Part shown: positions 15,354 through 23,025 of the stretch, one piece after another | Numbering within the stretch: the stretch's first letter is position 1 | Layout of the letters: every line of letters starts with the position of its first letter | Assembly (NCBI GenBank): GCA_009779675.1 | Contig: WRDS01000010.1 | Coordinates: forward strand, 1-34,504 | Origin: Coriobacteriia bacterium | GTDB lineage: Bacteria; Actinomycetota; Coriobacteriia; Anaerosomatales; PHET01 | Direction of reading: 5' to 3' | Length of the DNA: 34,504 bases | Position numbers and translations under genes: made by a program | Notes under the pieces: generated by a model | The model's database searches: none | What the model was told of the DNA's origin: nothing | Seen by the model: only the letters and a program-made list of their open reading frames with translations

Positions 15354-15980
15354 TTAGCCGTTATCCTGCCCATCGCTTTGGCCGCCGTCCTGCCCACCGC
15401 CTTGCCCGCTTATCGGCCTATCTGCGTTGTACTCCTGCATAGCGCTTTCGATGCCATGTCCAAGGATGTGCCGCACCGCCTGTGCAGCCGTCGGCACCAT
15501 CGACTGAAACTCTGCAAGCGCATCGCCACGCAGCTGCTGCAATACCCAATCAGCCGGATCCATGCGTCCTGGCGGTCGCCCTACCCCCACTCTCACCCGC
15601 AGATACGCGCCACTGCCAACCCTATCGCTAAGCGACCGCAGGCCATTGTGCCCACCATGCCCGCCACCACGCTTACAAAGGATCCTCCCGACAGCAATGT
15701 CGATATCATCATGGATGACAACCATATCAGAGGCCTTAGCGCAAAACTCGGCAAGCAACCGACTGACCGGCCCTCCGGAGGCATTCATGAACGACTGAGG
15801 CTTTACAAGCGCAAGATCCTCGTCGCCCAAGCGCACGAACGCCACACGGGCACCCGCCATATCTTTCCAGTAGGCAGCCCTTAACTCCTCGCCGAGAAGG
15901 TCAATGACCTTGAACCCGGCGTTATGACGGGTCTCGCTATACTCCCTGCCCGGATTGCCTAAGCCGACAATGAGCCTCAT
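15354..15980 (-). CDS. pth: Peptidyl-tRNA hydrolase
   Basis: 208 residues. Releases peptides from peptidyl-tRNA that drops off the ribosome. Catalytic landmarks are visible: GLGNPG (Asn), TRHNAGF (the catalytic His), HDDIDIAVG (Asp) and GGHGGHNGLRS (Asn). I start at ATG 15980, with GGAAG 10 nt upstream; a TTG six codons earlier is also in frame. The C-terminus carries an extra Gly/Gln/Asp-rich tail after the normal end of the fold. It is the last gene of the conserved glmU-prs-ctc-pth run, 84 nt after rplY, as in Bacillus (spoVC). Confidence 0.95.
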   Translation of the reverse strand: MRLIVGLGNPGREYSETRHNAGFKVIDLLGEELRAAYWKDMAGARVAFVRLGDEDLALVKPQSFMNASGGPVSRLLAEFCAKASDMVVIHDDIDIAVGRILCKRGGGHGGHNGLRSLSDRVGSGAYLRVRVGVGRPPGRMDPADWVLQQLRGDALAEFQSMVPTAAQAVRHILGHGIESAMQEYNADRPISGQGGGQDGGQSDGQDNG

Positions 15981-16029
15981 CGCAGATGGACTTCCCAAAA
16001 TGCGGCGAACGCAGACCCGAGAGGCTCAG

Positions 16030-16041
16030 GCGCACGTGCGC
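16030..16041. repeat. 12-bp palindrome between rplY and pth
   Basis: GCGCACGTGCGC is a perfect palindrome in the short gap between the two genes. It may be an operator or a small hairpin; too short to judge. Confidence 0.25.
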
Positions 16042-16064
16042 AGATACGCCGAGCGGCAGATATG

Positions 16065-16700
16065 TTATGCCTCCTCGCCTTCTTCCTTACCGACCAGCTC
16101 CGGCTCGGCCTCCTCGCCTTCGACCTCATCCTCTGCCTCAAAGCGTGGGGCCTGCACTGAGACCACAACGGCCTCGGGGTCGCCCATGATGGAGACGCCT
16201 TTTGGAGCCACTACGTCGGAAACCGTAAGCGAATCGCCGATCTCAAGCGCAGAGACATCCACCGCGATGGCCTCGGGCAGGTCGGTCGGCTTGGCCTCGA
16301 TGCTGAGCTCGCGCATGATGACGGTAAGCACTCCGCCCGCCTTCACGCCGATAGGATCATTGACCAGACGCAAAGGCACGACCGTAGAGACCGACTTGTC
16401 CATCGAGATCGCCAGGAAATCCACATGCAATATGGTGTTTTTCACGGCCGCATACTGCACATCACGGACCATCGCCGGAATAGGCTTCTTTTTCCCCTCG
16501 ATCACCAGGTCGATAATCGTCGAGCCGAGGGCCCTGCGGGCAGCAAACAGCTCGAACGCACGTCGGCTGACCGCAAGGGGAACCGGATCCTGCTTGGGCC
16601 CATACAGGACGGCGGGTATCTGATCGCTTTGGGCAAGCTTGTGGCTGGCCTTTCCGATCTGTGTTCTTTCGGTTGCATTAAGTGTATTTGCAGCAGTCAT
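16065..16700 (-). CDS. rplY: 50S ribosomal protein L25, general stress (Ctc) form
   Basis: 211 residues, the two-domain CTC/TL5 form. Residues 1-95 are the 5S-rRNA-binding L25 domain (IPAVLYGPKQDPVPL, then HVDFLAIS at its end). Residues about 96-190 form the C-terminal domain with VPLRLVNDPIGVKAGGVL and GDSLTVSDV. The last 20 residues are strongly acidic (repeated E and D), a common feature of actinobacterial CTC proteins. AAGGAG lies 9 nt before the ATG. It lies 119 nt downstream of prs and upstream of pth, the conserved order, and is probably expressed with them. Confidence 0.95.
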   Translation of the reverse strand: MTAANTLNATERTQIGKASHKLAQSDQIPAVLYGPKQDPVPLAVSRRAFELFAARRALGSTIIDLVIEGKKKPIPAMVRDVQYAAVKNTILHVDFLAISMDKSVSTVVPLRLVNDPIGVKAGGVLTVIMRELSIEAKPTDLPEAIAVDVSALEIGDSLTVSDVVAPKGVSIMGDPEAVVVSVQAPRFEAEDEVEGEEAEPELVGKEEGEEA

Positions 16701-16819
16701 ATACTTTGGCTCCTTCTGTCTTTTCTCATCGCTGGCATTTTATCTTTGCTCAGCGTTATCGTCACTGCTCTTCTGCTCTTATCGTTGCCGCTTTCAGTGA
16801 TCGTAGCCGATCAGGACAG

Positions 16820-17779
16820 CTACAACTGAAAATCGGGGTCGAACAGCTCTGAGACACTCTCGTCATTGAAAACGTTTTGGATCGCACGCGCAAACAGCGA
16901 CGCAACCGACAGCACGTGTATCTTCCCGTTCTGCCTCTCGGGCGGGATGGGAACCGTGTTGCATACTACAATCTCTTCGATAGGTGCCGAGTCAAACCGA
17001 TCGAACGCCGGCGGGGAGAATATCCCGTGGGTGGCCGTGATATACACCTTGGCAGCACCCGCCTGCATAAGCGAGTCCACGCTAGCAATCATCGACCCGC
17101 CGGTATCTATCATGTCATCGGCGATGATACATGTCCCGCCGGAGACATCCCCGATAACCTGGACCACCTCGACGGCGTTATGCACCGGGCGCTCCTTGTG
17201 CATGATCGCAAGGTCTGCGCCAAGCATGTCCGAAAGCTTCTTGCAGACCTTTGCCCTGCCCACGTCCGGCGAGACCACCGTGCAGTTCTCGAGGTTAAGC
17301 GAGCTGAAGTAGTCGGCAAGGATCGGCAGCGCGGTCAGATGGTTTACCGGCTCGTCAAAAAAGCCCTGTATCTGACCCTGGTGCAGATCCATCGCAATCA
17401 CACGATCGACCCCGGCAACACTGAGGAGGTCCGCAACGAGCTTCGCGGTGATGGGCTCCCTGGCTGCACTCTTCTTGTCCTGCCTCGCGTAGCCATAATG
17501 GGGGATCACAGCGGTGATCGACCGAGCCGAGGCACGCTTGGCTGCGTCGACCATGATGAGCAGCTCCATCAAGGCATCGTTTATCGAACCACAGATCGAC
17601 TGCACGATGAAGACATCGGCGCCGCGCACGCTTTCCAAGTACCGCACATAGATCTCTCCGTTGGCAAACTGGCTGATCTTCACATCGCCCAGCCCAATGC
17701 CGAGGTGACGGGCAATCCCCTCGGAGAGTCCGATATTGCTCGTTCCGCTAAAGACGATCATCCGCGTGCTGTTCGGCAT
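16820..17779 (-). CDS. prs: Ribose-phosphate pyrophosphokinase
   Basis: 319 residues from the ATG at 17779, close to the family norm; the frame is open 27 codons further upstream but that lead is not conserved-looking and an AGGAG precedes the chosen ATG. The enzyme makes PRPP from ribose 5-phosphate and ATP for purine, pyrimidine, His, Trp and NAD synthesis. Visible motifs are FANGEIYVRYLESVRGADVF, the metal/ATP-site DLHQGQIQGFFDEPVNHL, SPDVGRAK, and the PRPP loop CIIADDMIDTGGSM. It follows glmU by 84 nt, the standard glmU-prs-ctc arrangement linking wall-precursor and nucleotide supply. Confidence 0.96.
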   Translation of the reverse strand: MPNSTRMIVFSGTSNIGLSEGIARHLGIGLGDVKISQFANGEIYVRYLESVRGADVFIVQSICGSINDALMELLIMVDAAKRASARSITAVIPHYGYARQDKKSAAREPITAKLVADLLSVAGVDRVIAMDLHQGQIQGFFDEPVNHLTALPILADYFSSLNLENCTVVSPDVGRAKVCKKLSDMLGADLAIMHKERPVHNAVEVVQVIGDVSGGTCIIADDMIDTGGSMIASVDSLMQAGAAKVYITATHGIFSPPAFDRFDSAPIEEIVVCNTVPIPPERQNGKIHVLSVASLFARAIQNVFNDESVSELFDPDFQL

Positions 17780-17863
17780 AGTATTGCGCAGCTCCTTTTG
17801 CCTCGTCCTGCCCTGTGCGAACCCTACCGCACGTACCCTTCCCGCGCACAAGGTGCCCAAATC

Positions 17864-19243
17864 TCAACTTCGGCCCCCGCTACCGGCCCGCCTCCTTGCA
17901 ACCCAACCTTCAATGATCTTCTGTTCAGCTCGTTCAAGGGCAAGGGCACCGTCAGGGACATCCCTTGTGATCACGCTACCGGCACCGATCAGCGCACCTG
18001 CCCCGACTTTGACCGGTGCAACAAACATCGTATCAGAGCCGACAAAGGCACCGTCCCCGATCATCGTCGGATGCTTGGTCAAACCGTCGTAATTGCACGT
18101 GATGGTGCCAGCCCCGATATTAACACCAGTCCCCACCGTCGCATCCCCGACATAGGACAGGTGTGAGACTTTGCTGCCACGCCCGATCGTCGAGTTCTTT
18201 ATCTCGACGCACGTCCCCGCCTTCGCCTCTGCTTCAAGCACCGCTCCTGGCCGCAAATAGGCGACCGGGCCAACGCTTGCATCGACCCCGACCTCCGCGC
18301 CGATGAGCACGCTTGCATCGACACGCGCACCCTCTTTGATAACCGAGTCCGTCGCCCGCACTCCTGGGCCAAGGACAGCGCCGTCACCGACGATGGTCTT
18401 GCCGAGAAGGGTCGTCATCGGCCATATCTCCACATCACAGCCGACTGAGACCTCCGGGCCGACCCACACAAGGTCGGGATCGATCATGGTCACCCCTTCG
18501 AGCATGAGCCCATGGTTGATCCGCTGCTGGAGGGCTTTTGTCACTTGCGCCAGCTGTAAGCGGGTGTTGACACCCATCACCTCGATAACATCCGCTGCCT
18601 GGACTGCCGTGATGCCAAGCCCGTGCGCACGAAACACCCCGACCATGTCCGTGAGATAGTACTCCCCCTGCGTGTTGGCGGTGGAAAGCTCGTTTAAGTG
18701 CGCCAAAAGGCTGGCAGCATCAAAACAGTAGATCCCCGTATTCACCTCGTCGGTCATACGCTGCTCGGGCGTACAGTCCTTCTCTTCGATGATCGCCCTC
18801 ACGCCTCCGGCATCATCCCGGACGATACGCCCATAGCCGAGAGGGTCTTTCATGCGCGCAGTGAGCAGGGCGACAGCGGCACCAGCGCTTTCTCGGGCCT
18901 CGGCAAGCTTGCGTATCGTCTCTGGCCGAATGAGCGGTATGTCGCCCGACAACACGATCAGCGCACCACTCTCGCTGACGGCCTCACGGGCGCACATGAC
19001 CGCATGGCCAGTCCCAAGTTGATGCTCCTGGCGCACAAACCCGCTAACGTCGCCGACGATGGCTTCCACCTCTTCGGCTTTGTGCCCGGTTACCGTAAGG
19101 ATCCGGCCACATCCGCCGCGGACAGCCGCATCAACGACGTAACGTATCATCGGAAGCCCTAATACCTCGTGAGCGACTTTTGGCTTGCCGGACTTCATCC
19201 TAGTGCCCTCGCCTGCAGCGAGGATCAAGGCGGTGACCGTCAC
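17864..19243 (-). CDS. glmU: Bifunctional UDP-GlcNAc pyrophosphorylase / GlcN-1-P acetyltransferase
   Basis: 459 residues. The N-terminal nucleotidyltransferase begins TALILAAGEGTRMKSGKPKV and contains VLSGDIPLI. The C-terminal left-handed beta-helix (from about 260) shows hexapeptide repeats and the acetyl-CoA site region NIGAGTITCNYDGLTKHPT. It makes UDP-GlcNAc for peptidoglycan in two steps. I use GTG 19243 because AAGGAG sits 6 nt upstream; the frame stays open further upstream, but that part reads through the tRNA-Gln gene. The gene is therefore immediately behind tRNA-Gln, 48 nt away, and is probably co-transcribed with it. Confidence 0.96.
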   Translation of the reverse strand: MTVTALILAAGEGTRMKSGKPKVAHEVLGLPMIRYVVDAAVRGGCGRILTVTGHKAEEVEAIVGDVSGFVRQEHQLGTGHAVMCAREAVSESGALIVLSGDIPLIRPETIRKLAEARESAGAAVALLTARMKDPLGYGRIVRDDAGGVRAIIEEKDCTPEQRMTDEVNTGIYCFDAASLLAHLNELSTANTQGEYYLTDMVGVFRAHGLGITAVQAADVIEVMGVNTRLQLAQVTKALQQRINHGLMLEGVTMIDPDLVWVGPEVSVGCDVEIWPMTTLLGKTIVGDGAVLGPGVRATDSVIKEGARVDASVLIGAEVGVDASVGPVAYLRPGAVLEAEAKAGTCVEIKNSTIGRGSKVSHLSYVGDATVGTGVNIGAGTITCNYDGLTKHPTMIGDGAFVGSDTMFVAPVKVGAGALIGAGSVITRDVPDGALALERAEQKIIEGWVARRRAGSGGRS

Positions 19244-19291
19244 GAGCACTCCTTTTTGACAGACAGCATCCGGTTTTACGGCTCTGTTATT

Positions 19292-19365
19292 TGGCTGGGG
19301 CACCAGGATTCGAACCTGGATTGCGGGAACCAAAATCCCGAGTCCTGCCGTTAGACGATGCCCCA
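19292..19365 (-). tRNA. tRNA-Gln (anticodon TTG)
   Basis: A full 74-nt cloverleaf on the minus strand including encoded CCA (19292-19294). The acceptor TGGGGCA pairs with TGCCCCA, the anticodon loop is ATTTTGGTT (TTG) and the T-arm is CCAGG-TTCGAAT-CCTGG. It lies directly upstream of glmU in the same direction. Confidence 0.95.
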
Positions 19366-19380
19366 ATCTGACGCTCAGCC

Positions 19381-19409
19381 AGTTTAAGAATGCCAGCCCC
19401 GAACGTCAA
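19381..19409 (-). promoter_or_regulatory. Promoter of tRNA-Gln (and probably glmU)
   Basis: On the minus strand: TTGACG (-35, 19404-19409), 17-bp spacer, TAAACT (-10, 19381-19386). The expected start is about 9-15 nt before the mature tRNA 5' end. Confidence 0.6.
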
Positions 19410-19547
19410 ACGCCGCTTTCGCGGACACCTCCAATTGAGGCACTGCGATGCCTCGACCAGGTCTTATTTTGACGCGATACGACATCCGCCAACCATCCCT
19501 GATGATGCACTACGGCACAATCAAGGACAAAAAGGGAGCGGGCAACG

Positions 19548-19853
19548 CTATGCCTCGAAAAACCCCTCGGCGAAATCGGGCGCACCTGAAAGCCCATCGT
19601 CCTCACTCTTGCTGAGGAACGCGTCAAGCACCGACTGCTGGATGTGGTTGCGCGCCTGCGAGTTGATCGGGTGGCAGATGTCACGGAAATCACCGTTGGG
19701 GAGCTTTCTTGACGGCATTGCAACAAACAGTCCCTTTTCGCCATCCACAATGCGTAGGTCATGAACGACAAAACAATCGTCGATGACGATGCTTGCGATG
19801 GCAACAACCTTATTCATAGCGACTGATCGGAAAGTCACTTTTGTAATCTGCAT
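19548..19853 (-). CDS. spoVG: SpoVG family RNA-binding regulator
   Basis: 101 residues. The family core is clear: VAIASIVIDDCFVVHDLRIV, GLFVAMPSRKLPNGDFRDI and CHPINSQARNHIQQSVLDAF. SpoVG is a small dimeric protein that binds RNA and DNA and tunes sporulation, virulence and envelope genes in Firmicutes; in non-sporulating actinobacteria its role is not settled. GAGGGGGAG lies just 2 nt before the ATG. It stands between the nucleotidyltransferase gene and tRNA-Gln/glmU, the same place relative to glmU as in Bacillus. The C-terminal tail (SKSEDDGLSGAPDFAEGF) is acidic. Confidence 0.95.
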   Translation of the reverse strand: MQITKVTFRSVAMNKVVAIASIVIDDCFVVHDLRIVDGEKGLFVAMPSRKLPNGDFRDICHPINSQARNHIQQSVLDAFLSKSEDDGLSGAPDFAEGFFEA

Positions 19854-19913
19854 GGCTCCCCCTCATAAAAACACATGCTTCCGAGCTGAAAGTTGTCTCT
19901 TCGTAAGTATTAT

Positions 19914-20684
19914 TCAGGAAACTTTAATCCTATTCTCATTCTGATACAAAACCCTCTCCGCGACTATCACGTCAATAGGTTTGTCCACATCTGCTCCAAT
20001 ACACGCATGCTCGATATTGATCGCAGCACATTTCCCGCCGAGAAGCTCCGAAAGCCTTGCCTCGGCTTCTTCAAGCTCTAGGCGTCCCGAGATGAGCTTG
20101 AAAACAAATGGGACCCCGACGGCTTGCGCAAGCCCGAGCGGGTTTTTGCGCAGATCAAACAGCCGCTGGGCGAACTCGACGTTCTTTTTGACCATAGCCG
20201 GTGTGACCACGGTAAGGTTGCCGCCGGTGACCCGACCCGCCTTGATCTTGATATACGTGCGTTGAGAACCAGGAAAACCCTCTTCCATGACCTTCTGGAA
20301 GATAAGCGGGTACGCTAGCTCGGCATCAGCATTCTCAAAACTCGTCACGAAAGCGTCAACCGCCTCGGGAGTAAGCGCCGGAAGATCGGCCGTGGCGATC
20401 ACTACCGCCCGCCTTCCGCCAAAAGCGTCAATGCCTGCAACAACGTTGTCAGCAAAGCGCCCATCGGATATGACGACCTCGTCCACTTCGTCGACCCACT
20501 TCCCGAGCCCAGTGGCCGTGGGCACCACAACAGCGATACCGGAAACAGTGGTTGCGGCACGCATCGCATCAATAACCCACTCGACCATCGGGCGGCCCGC
20601 AATTGCCACGAGCCCCTTGACCTGAACGGCAGGGTCGATAACCGCCCCATCCCCCCCCGCAAGGATGACCGCGTCGACTGTCAT
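19914..20684 (-). CDS. Nucleotidyltransferase family protein (MobA/IspD-like fold)
   Basis: 256 residues from ATG 20684, which overlaps the ispE stop (ATGA). The N-terminus has the GT-A signature AVILAGGDGA, followed by KGLVAIAGRPMVEWVIDAM and ATADLPALTPEAVDAF, the nucleotide- and metal-site positions of NTP-transferases. The C-terminal half has RTYIKIKAGRVTGGNLTVV and an IGADVDKPIDV end, found in a group of uncharacterised sugar-nucleotide or cofactor-type transferases. The first motif lacks the usual Arg (GGxGxR), so substrate and activity are uncertain. It takes the place of purR-yabJ in the Bacillus order; coupling to ispE may hint at isoprenoid or wall-precursor metabolism (inference). 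Confidence 0.75.
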   Translation of the reverse strand: MTVDAVILAGGDGAVIDPAVQVKGLVAIAGRPMVEWVIDAMRAATTVSGIAVVVPTATGLGKWVDEVDEVVISDGRFADNVVAGIDAFGGRRAVVIATADLPALTPEAVDAFVTSFENADAELAYPLIFQKVMEEGFPGSQRTYIKIKAGRVTGGNLTVVTPAMVKKNVEFAQRLFDLRKNPLGLAQAVGVPFVFKLISGRLELEEAEARLSELLGGKCAAINIEHACIGADVDKPIDVIVAERVLYQNENRIKVS

Positions 20685-21571
20685 TGCCCCTCTCTCCCGT
20701 CGACAAACACGCCACGGGCGCTTGTGCTTGTGGCACACGCCCACCAGCCCTCTTCGGCGAGGGCCTCTTTTGCTATGCGGTCTGCAGCCTCGGCATTCTC
20801 CGCTACTGCAAATACCGCCGAACCCGAGCCCGCCACATCTGCCCCGAGCACCCCTGGTTGCTTGCGCAGCCAGGCCAGCGCCTCGCCAACCACCGGCGCG
20901 ACACGTACCGAAGCCTCGGCAAGGTTGTTTGTGAGTGCCCTGCCGAGACGGACAGCATCGCCATCATACAGGGCACCGACCACATTGTTGCTGGAGGCCG
21001 ACGGAGCGGGATCCTCGTCAAAGGCCGAATAGACCCGGGCTGTTGGCGCTGGCACGCCGGGCCAAACGATAGCAATAGCCGCATCAAGTGGAGGCAGAAG
21101 GGTATCGACCGCGTCACCCTTCCCCTTCATTAAGGCCGCACCACCATAAAGGAAGAACGGGACATCGGCGCCGATACCGGCCGCCGCATCAAGGCAACGT
21201 TGGTCGAGCCGGTCAATCCCCCAGATGTGCGCCAGCCCGGTAATCACCGCAGCAGCGTCACTTGACCCTCCGCCGAGGCCGGCAGCGTGTGGGATGCGCT
21301 TGGTGATCCCGATCGAGAACGAAGGATCGCGACCAGCCGCATCCGCAAACACCCGCGCAGCTTGATACGCAAGATTCTGCTCGCTTTGCACCCCGACATC
21401 AGGCGCACAGCCCACACTGAGTGCCGGCGCGTCTTGTAGCACGATGCTGTCGTGAAGTGAAAGTGTGTGCAACACAGAACACACCTGATGGTACCCATCA
21501 CTCAGACACGTGCCCACTCCAAGGTGGAGGTTGATTTTAGCAGGCGCTACGACGCATATTCTTTGTGACAC
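20681..21571 (-). CDS. ispE: 4-diphosphocytidyl-2-C-methyl-D-erythritol kinase
   Basis: About 296 residues of the GHMP kinase family; phosphorylates CDP-methylerythritol in the MEP isoprenoid pathway. Motifs: APAKINLHLGVG at the start, GYHQVCSVLHTLSL, the ATP loop PHAAGLGGGSSDAAAVI, and the C-terminal GSGSAVFAVAE. I prefer GTG 21571 (AAAGGG 5 nt upstream), which starts the protein ten residues before PAKINL; an ATG at 21592 is also possible. Its stop overlaps the start of the nucleotidyltransferase. It follows veg by 87 nt, as in the Bacillus order. Confidence 0.93.
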   Translation of the reverse strand: MSQRICVVAPAKINLHLGVGTCLSDGYHQVCSVLHTLSLHDSIVLQDAPALSVGCAPDVGVQSEQNLAYQAARVFADAAGRDPSFSIGITKRIPHAAGLGGGSSDAAAVITGLAHIWGIDRLDQRCLDAAAGIGADVPFFLYGGAALMKGKGDAVDTLLPPLDAAIAIVWPGVPAPTARVYSAFDEDPAPSASSNNVVGALYDGDAVRLGRALTNNLAEASVRVAPVVGEALAWLRKQPGVLGADVAGSGSAVFAVAENAEAADRIAKEALAEEGWWACATSTSARGVFVDGREGQ

Positions 21572-21658
21572 AAAAGCCCTTTCGCTTTGCATGCGCAGTG
21601 CCCGAAGAAGAAATAGCACAAAAGCACGAACGACGAGAAAGCCCCGTTCAGCCTGAGA

Positions 21659-21940
21659 TCAGCTGAGCCAGGGGAAAACACTCTCCCCGCTCTCAGGATT
21701 GGTGAGTTCCACGGTGCCCGTCAGCACATCAACGTATTGATACGAGGCCCGAGCGGTCCGTTCGCGTTTTTCCTGCACCTCGACAACGAAAAGCGCAGGA
21801 TGTGTTTGTGTGAGAACCCCCTCGCGCTCGATAATCTTCGAGCGTCCCATGTTCGCCTTCACCCGGATGCGACTGCCAGTAAGCTCTTCAAGGTTTGACC
21901 GGATGCGCCCGACGACCTCGGCTTGGCGCGCAAGATCCAT
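21659..21940 (-). CDS. veg: Veg family protein
   Basis: 93 residues. Typical Veg pattern: VVGRIRSNLEELTGSRIRVKAN, GRSKIIEREGVLTQTHPALFVV and RTARASYQYVDVLTGTVELT. In Bacillus, Veg affects biofilm matrix expression and germination; its biochemical role is unknown. I use ATG 21940 because GGGAGG lies 10 nt upstream; an ATG three codons earlier is too close to that site. It lies directly after rsmA, the conserved ksgA-veg neighbourhood. Confidence 0.92.
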   Translation of the reverse strand: MDLARQAEVVGRIRSNLEELTGSRIRVKANMGRSKIIEREGVLTQTHPALFVVEVQEKRERTARASYQYVDVLTGTVELTNPESGESVFPWLS

Positions 21941-21996
21941 TAACAGCATACCTCCCTCGGCTTGATGCATCAGTATAGCACAAAAATGCAACAGTT

Positions 21997-23025
21997 TCAG
22001 CTGGATTTTGGCGACCGCGGGTTTTGGCCTGATGTTTGGCCTGGATCTTGGCGGCTGTCGCTATCAAGCGATATTGTCACTGGATCCTGGCGGTTGGATT
22101 CTGGCAGCGTGCCCATGAGCGCATCCATAAGCGCATAGCCGAGGTCGATGAACGAGGCAAGCGACAGCTCCTCGGCACGGATGCCAGCGTCGATGCCCGC
22201 TTGCGCAAGGATCTGATCGACCCTCTCATCAGACATGCCGAGGCCTGCGCGCAGTGAGTTGCGTATGGTCTTGCGCCTCTGCGTAAAAGCCGCATCAGCA
22301 GCCCGGACAACGTGCGCACGGAGATCCGGCGAGAACGTCTCCGTGCCCCGTTCAAGGCGGATCACGGTCGAGCTTACCCGTGGTGGTGGCAAAAAACAGG
22401 TAGCCGCGACATTGAACCGGGCTACCGGCTCGGCAAGCATCCGGAGTTTTACGCTGTACGAGCCCCAGTCCTTGGAGCCAGGGGTGGCGGCTATGCGGTC
22501 GGCGACCTCGGCCTGGACCATCACCGTAGCGTGCCGTAAGGTCGGTATCTCCTCAAAGAACCGCAATATGACCGTGGCGGCCACCTGGTACGGGAGGTTT
22601 GCGACAAGGGCTGTCGGCGACCCGAACGGACGCTCAAGATCGGCAGTAGCGACTTTGGTGGCATCCGCCGACACGAGCGCGAACTGCCTGTATGGAGAGG
22701 TGGTCTCCTTGAGCGCTGGATCAAGCGTCATGTCGCGCTCGACCGCCACAACCGCACCTGCTGCCTCACAAAGCGCAACGGTCAACGTCCCGATGCCGGG
22801 ACCGACCTCGACCACAACGTCATCTGCCGTGAGTGCCGCGACCTGCAAGATGCGGACAACGACGTTCTCGTCCACGAGGAAATGTTGGCCAAGCCGCTTT
22901 TTCGTGTGGAGCCCATGCCGCTCAAGAAGCTCGATCGTTGCAGACGGCCTTGCCAGCCAAGAAACGGGCACGTGCGCGATGTCCGCTAATCCAAGATCGT
23001 GATCGTGACCGAGCGGCGACCCCAT
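21997..23025 (-). CDS. rsmA: 16S rRNA dimethyladenosine methyltransferase
   Basis: 342 residues (ksgA). Dimethylates A1518/A1519 of 16S rRNA late in small-subunit assembly. Motifs: KKRLGQHFLVDENVV, the SAM site VVEVGPGIGTLT, the catalytic NLPYQVA and PPPRVSSTVIRLE. The C-terminus is extended by a Ser/Asp/Gln-rich tail. ATG 23025 has GAGG 7 nt upstream and overlaps the yabE-like gene by 40 nt, an unusually long overlap. The first 25 residues are not typical of the family, so a later start is possible, although no other good ribosome-binding site is seen. Confidence 0.95.
   Translation of the reverse strand: MGSPLGHDHDLGLADIAHVPVSWLARPSATIELLERHGLHTKKRLGQHFLVDENVVVRILQVAALTADDVVVEVGPGIGTLTVALCEAAGAVVAVERDMTLDPALKETTSPYRQFALVSADATKVATADLERPFGSPTALVANLPYQVAATVILRFFEEIPTLRHATVMVQAEVADRIAATPGSKDWGSYSVKLRMLAEPVARFNVAATCFLPPPRVSSTVIRLERGTETFSPDLRAHVVRAADAAFTQRRKTIRNSLRAGLGMSDERVDQILAQAGIDAGIRAEELSLASFIDLGYALMDALMGTLPESNRQDPVTISLDSDSRQDPGQTSGQNPRSPKSS

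Noticed and set aside
16877-18166. 429-codon plus-strand frame opposite prs and glmU
   Set aside because: His/Arg-rich shadow; Prs and GlmU on the other strand are unmistakable.
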